DNA from: Bacillota bacterium
Lineage (GTDB): Bacteria; Bacillota; UBA4882; UBA8346
Reading direction: 5' to 3'
Assembly: GCA_023435565.1 (NCBI GenBank)
Contig: JAEYRN010000016.1
Span: 1-34,458, forward strand
DNA: 34,458 nucleotides
Shown here: one piece after another, positions 31,823 through 34,458 of the stretch
How positions within the stretch are numbered: position 1 is the first letter of the stretch
Layout of the letters: each line of letters starts with the position of its first letter
Notes under the pieces: model-generated
Seen by the model: only the letters and a program-made list of their open reading frames with translations
What the model was told of the DNA's origin: nothing
The model's database searches: none
Made by a program: the position numbers and the translations under genes

Positions 31823-33304
31823 GTGAAAAAAGTATGGCTCCTAATAATAGTTGTCCTATTAATCACCAGTCCAATCGGCTTGGTATCCGCTCAAAAGACC
31901 ACGGACTATGAAAAATTTTTAACGGGGGACTATTGGAAACAACAAGCCATCAAAGAAATTATTCCTTTTTGGGTCCCTACAATCGATCCCAAGGGGGGCG
32001 GCTTTTTCACCGATATTAACCAAGACGGAACCGTTAACTCGGCTCCCTTAAAACCTCTCCTCAAATATCCCCGGATGGTCTCCCGTGCGGTTTATGGTTT
32101 TTGCAGCGCCTATTTATTAAGCGGAGACGAACAATACCTGTCCCTAGCCAAACACGGTCTTAACTATCTTCAACAATATGGTTGGGACAAAACATACGGC
32201 GGCTGGTATAACGAACTCCGGAACAACACCCCCACTATTCCCATCAAGGACCTATTCAGCGAAGCCTATGGTAACTTGGGGCCAATCTTTTATTATTTCG
32301 TGACCGGCAACAATGAAGCTTTAAAGCTGGTCGAAAAAACCCACACCCTAATGAAAGAGAAAGCCTGGGATAACGAATATAAAGGATACTTCAACATTGT
32401 CAACCGGGACTGGAGCGTCTCTCAGACTGATAAGAGTTTTAATTCTCAAATTGATACGGCATCCGCTTATTTATTCTATTACTATCTGAATACCAAAGAT
32501 CCCAAGTTACTCAGTGACTTAAAAGATATCGGCAATGTGATCATCAACCATATGTACGACCCGAAAAGCGGTTACATCCGCGCCCACTTTTCCCGTACTT
32601 GGGATTTTCTTGACAGTTATTTGGGCCCGGACCAAATCGATATCGGCCATAACTTAAAGACCACCTGGATCCTACTCCGGCTTTATCAACTGACCGAGGA
32701 CGAACGCTATTTTGGTTATGCCCAAAAATTAGCGGCTAAATTGCTGGAAACCGGTTGGGACAAACAATATGGCGGATGGTATTTTTCAAAGCGTTCCCAT
32801 TCACCAGCCCAGACCGCTTCCGAAAAGCAGAAATGCTGGTGGACCCAGACCGAGGGCAATTTCATGTTGTTAAATCTCTATAATTTAACTGGAAACCAAA
32901 GTTACCTCGATTATTATAAGAAAAACACTCTCTTTTGGGATAAGTACCTCATAGATCATCAAAGTAAAGAGGTTTTCGCTTATACGGCCCAAAACGGAGC
33001 ACCACAAAACGGTCTTAAGGGAGATCTTTATAAATCCGCTTACCATAGTATGGAGCATGCATTATTTAACTACTTATATTTGCAGCTATACGTCCACAAA
33101 CAACCGGCGGAACTATTCTTTAATTTATCCGCATCTGCCGAAGGTATAAAACATTATGTGCGAATCGTTGAAAATCGAAATGTAATAATTAACCAAGTGG
33201 AGATAAACGGCAAGAGCTGGCAAAAATTTGACACTAAAGAAGGCTTTATTATTTTGCCGAAGGGTAATAATATGAAAGTTAAAGTAGTGTTTGGCACCAA
33301 ATAA
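31823..33304 (+). CDS. Secreted AGE-family (N-acylglucosamine 2-epimerase-like) protein
   Basis: A 493-aa exported protein. The GTG at 31823 is chosen: AGGAGGT lies seven bases before it and it begins a signal peptide (V-K-K-V-W-L-L, hydrophobic core, G-L-V-S-A-Q). The body is the (alpha/alpha)6 barrel of the AGE superfamily, with repeated G-W-D-K-x-Y-G-G-W-Y blocks, P-R-M-V-S-R-A-V-Y, L-F-S-E-A-Y, I-D-I-G-H-N-L-K-T-T-W and W-W-T-Q-T-E-G. The last 80 residues look like a small beta domain. Family members epimerise or isomerise free sugars and oligosaccharides; a secreted form suggests glycan processing outside the cytoplasm. Substrate unknown. Followed by a strong terminator. Confidence 0.87.
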   Translation: MKKVWLLIIVVLLITSPIGLVSAQKTTDYEKFLTGDYWKQQAIKEIIPFWVPTIDPKGGGFFTDINQDGTVNSAPLKPLLKYPRMVSRAVYGFCSAYLLSGDEQYLSLAKHGLNYLQQYGWDKTYGGWYNELRNNTPTIPIKDLFSEAYGNLGPIFYYFVTGNNEALKLVEKTHTLMKEKAWDNEYKGYFNIVNRDWSVSQTDKSFNSQIDTASAYLFYYYLNTKDPKLLSDLKDIGNVIINHMYDPKSGYIRAHFSRTWDFLDSYLGPDQIDIGHNLKTTWILLRLYQLTEDERYFGYAQKLAAKLLETGWDKQYGGWYFSKRSHSPAQTASEKQKCWWTQTEGNFMLLNLYNLTGNQSYLDYYKKNTLFWDKYLIDHQSKEVFAYTAQNGAPQNGLKGDLYKSAYHSMEHALFNYLYLQLYVHKQPAELFFNLSASAEGIKHYVRIVENRNVIINQVEINGKSWQKFDTKEGFIILPKGNNMKVKVVFGTK

Positions 33305-33354
33305 CTTAAAACCAAGTTATATTCCTCCAGTTACATATTGAAAACAAACTGGCC

Positions 33355-33384
33355 GGATGATACATTGATTGTATCATCCTTTTT
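33355..33384 (+). terminator. Rho-independent terminator of the AGE gene
   Basis: Perfect 10-bp stem GGATGATACA / TGTATCATCC, loop TTGAT, then five T. It lies 50 bases after the stop and just before the YitT start. Confidence 0.92.
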
Positions 33385-33400
33385 GTATTGAGGAACCAAA

Positions 33401-34243
33401 ATGAAAAAATTCAAAGAATTCCTCTTGATTAACTTAGGTCTGGGGCTGGTTGCCGCCGGTATTCATTTTTTTAAAGCGCCTAATCACTTTGCAACCGGAG
33501 GAGTTAGCGGACTGGCAATCATCATCCGGTATTTTTTCCCTGAGATCACCGTCGGACCTTTGATGCTTTTAATCAATCTCCTTCTGTTGATTCTCGGTTT
33601 TACTCTAATCGGACGAAACTTCACTTCCAAAACGGTTTATTCAAGTTTTGCCCTTTCCGGAATGGTTTGGTTCTTACAAATTATCATCCCCATTTCCCAT
33701 CCTTTTACCAATGATACCATGCTTGAGTTAATTATGAGTATTCTATTACCGGCAGTAGGTTCGGCGATTGTTTTTAATCAGAATGCCTCCACCGGTGGGA
33801 CGGATATTGTCGCCAAAGTTTTAAACAAATTAACCAACATTGATATTGGAAAGGCTCTTCTTTTGGCCGATTTTGTTATTACAATCATGGCGGGGGTTGT
33901 GTTTGGAATACGGATTGGAATGTACTCCTTCCTAGGGCTGGTTTTGAAAGGGTTCTTAATTGATGTGGTCATTGAAGGCTTGAACACGCGTAAGCAGATG
34001 GTAATTATCAGTGAAAAGCCGGAATTGGTTAGGGAATACATCATCAGAAATTTACACCGTGGAGCCACCATTCATATTGCTTCCGGAGCTTTTACCGGTG
34101 AAGAAAAACACGTGATAACGACTGTAGTTTCCCGAAGACAGGCAATCGCCCTAAGAAATTACATCAGAGAAATTGATCGACATTCGTTTATTACGATTAC
34201 GAATACCTCGGAGATAATCGGAAAGGGTTTTAGGAGTATCTAA
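33401..34243 (+). CDS. YitT-family membrane protein (DUF161 + DUF2179)
   Basis: A 280-aa inner-membrane protein. About five membrane helices fill residues 1-195, with the family blocks A-A-G-I-H-F-F-K-A-P-N-H-F-A-T-G-G-V-S-G and N-A-S-T-G-G-T-D-I-V-A-K. The C-terminal DUF2179 domain (about 205-275) contains H-R-G-A-T-I-H-I-A-S-G-A-F-T-G and I-T-N-T-S-E-I-I-G-K-G-F. The family is widespread in Bacillota; its transport substrate is not known. GAGG precedes the ATG. No partner gene is evident; an insertion sequence seems to start about 90 bases downstream. Confidence 0.92.
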   Translation: MKKFKEFLLINLGLGLVAAGIHFFKAPNHFATGGVSGLAIIIRYFFPEITVGPLMLLINLLLLILGFTLIGRNFTSKTVYSSFALSGMVWFLQIIIPISHPFTNDTMLELIMSILLPAVGSAIVFNQNASTGGTDIVAKVLNKLTNIDIGKALLLADFVITIMAGVVFGIRIGMYSFLGLVLKGFLIDVVIEGLNTRKQMVIISEKPELVREYIIRNLHRGATIHIASGAFTGEEKHVITTVVSRRQAIALRNYIREIDRHSFITITNTSEIIGKGFRSI

Positions 34244-34336
34244 GCAGTTTTTTGTTCACAGCTTTCTTTCCAATACGAGGGTTGGAATTTAAACCTTGTT
34301 TTTACCAAAATCAACCGGTTTTAACATTACCGTGTG

Positions 34337-34385
34337 TTTATTCTGTGATAATGTCACCTTAAATTTATTCAGTGAAAATGTCACT
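34337..34385 (+). mobile_element. Left end of a probable insertion sequence: two direct repeats
   Basis: Two 22-base direct copies, TTTATTCTGTGATAATGTCA-CC (34337-34358) and the related stretch at 34364-34385, match at 19 of 22 positions with a 27-base pitch. They sit just before a small start that looks like a transposase. Tandem end repeats of this kind are transposase binding sites in several families; the ISNCY/IS1202 or IS481 type is a guess. Confidence 0.45.
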
Positions 34386-34413
34386 GGTGTAAAATGGAAG
34401 GATGATATTATCA

Positions 34414-34458
34414 ATGAGTCAGAAACAAAGAACACGATTGCATGTTGCTCATTGTTTA
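34414..34458 (+). CDS. Start of a probable transposase, cut by the window edge
   Basis: Fifteen codons from an ATG with GGAAGG about 12 bases upstream: M-S-Q-K-Q-R-T-R-L-H-V-A-H-C-L. The pattern (basic start, then a helix) resembles N-terminal helix-turn-helix regions of ISNCY or IS481-type transposases. Too short to name with confidence; the direct repeats just upstream support the idea. Confidence 0.4.
   Translation, partial: MSQKQRTRLHVAHCL

Overview
The window most likely comes from an endospore-forming Bacillota bacterium with a two-membrane (diderm) envelope. It carries a lysine-riboswitch-controlled dapB-dpaA-dpaB-dapG-dapA operon (dipicolinate synthase is specific to spore formers) and a YlmC/YmxH sporulation-type PRC-barrel gene. 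It also has a TonB-like protein and a Pal/OmpA-domain lipoprotein, which point to an outer membrane. This mix fits deep diderm lineages of Bacillota such as Limnochordia/Hydrogenispora-like or Halanaerobiia-like groups; that placement is inference. Many genes use TTG or GTG starts behind strong GGAGG sites.

Layout. 1-850: a truncated L,D-transpeptidase gene and a frameshifted small secreted peptide. 1195-3591: an alcohol dehydrogenase/LarA-like gene pair. 3616-6492: two paralogous small membrane proteins and a HelD-type helicase. 6660-14980: an accessory, repeat-rich region. It holds two families of multi-hairpin repeats (two copies each), a REPIN-like double hairpin, heptad and 21-bp tandem repeats, and an XRE regulator with two identical operators. 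It also holds an Abi-alpha-like gene and an AT-rich four-gene cassette: winged-helix-like protein, membrane protein, PD-(D/E)XK-like nuclease and a TGT-like (tRNA-guanine transglycosylase fold) protein. 15077-22569: a Gfo/Idh/MocA oxidoreductase, a cohesin-like secreted protein with a TonB protein, an ankyrin+Pal lipoprotein, SAH hydrolase and a secreted 5'-nucleotidase. 22702-27629: the lysine/dipicolinate operon with terminator, riboswitch and promoter. 27765-29473: ylmC/ymxH-like gene, folA and thyA. 29681-34243: patatin, an FGE-domain lipoprotein, an AGE-family epimerase and a YitT transporter-like protein. From 34337: the left end of a probable insertion sequence, cut by the window.

The most interesting candidates are two. 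First, the operon at 9365-12420 is a compact possible defence system pairing a TGT-like protein (keeping the base-recognition GLAYGE motif and the C-x-C-x2-C...H zinc site) with a nuclease. Second, the multi-hairpin repeats have stems that covary between copies while their loops keep GGA motifs, as expected of a structured RNA and suggestive of CsrA-type binding.
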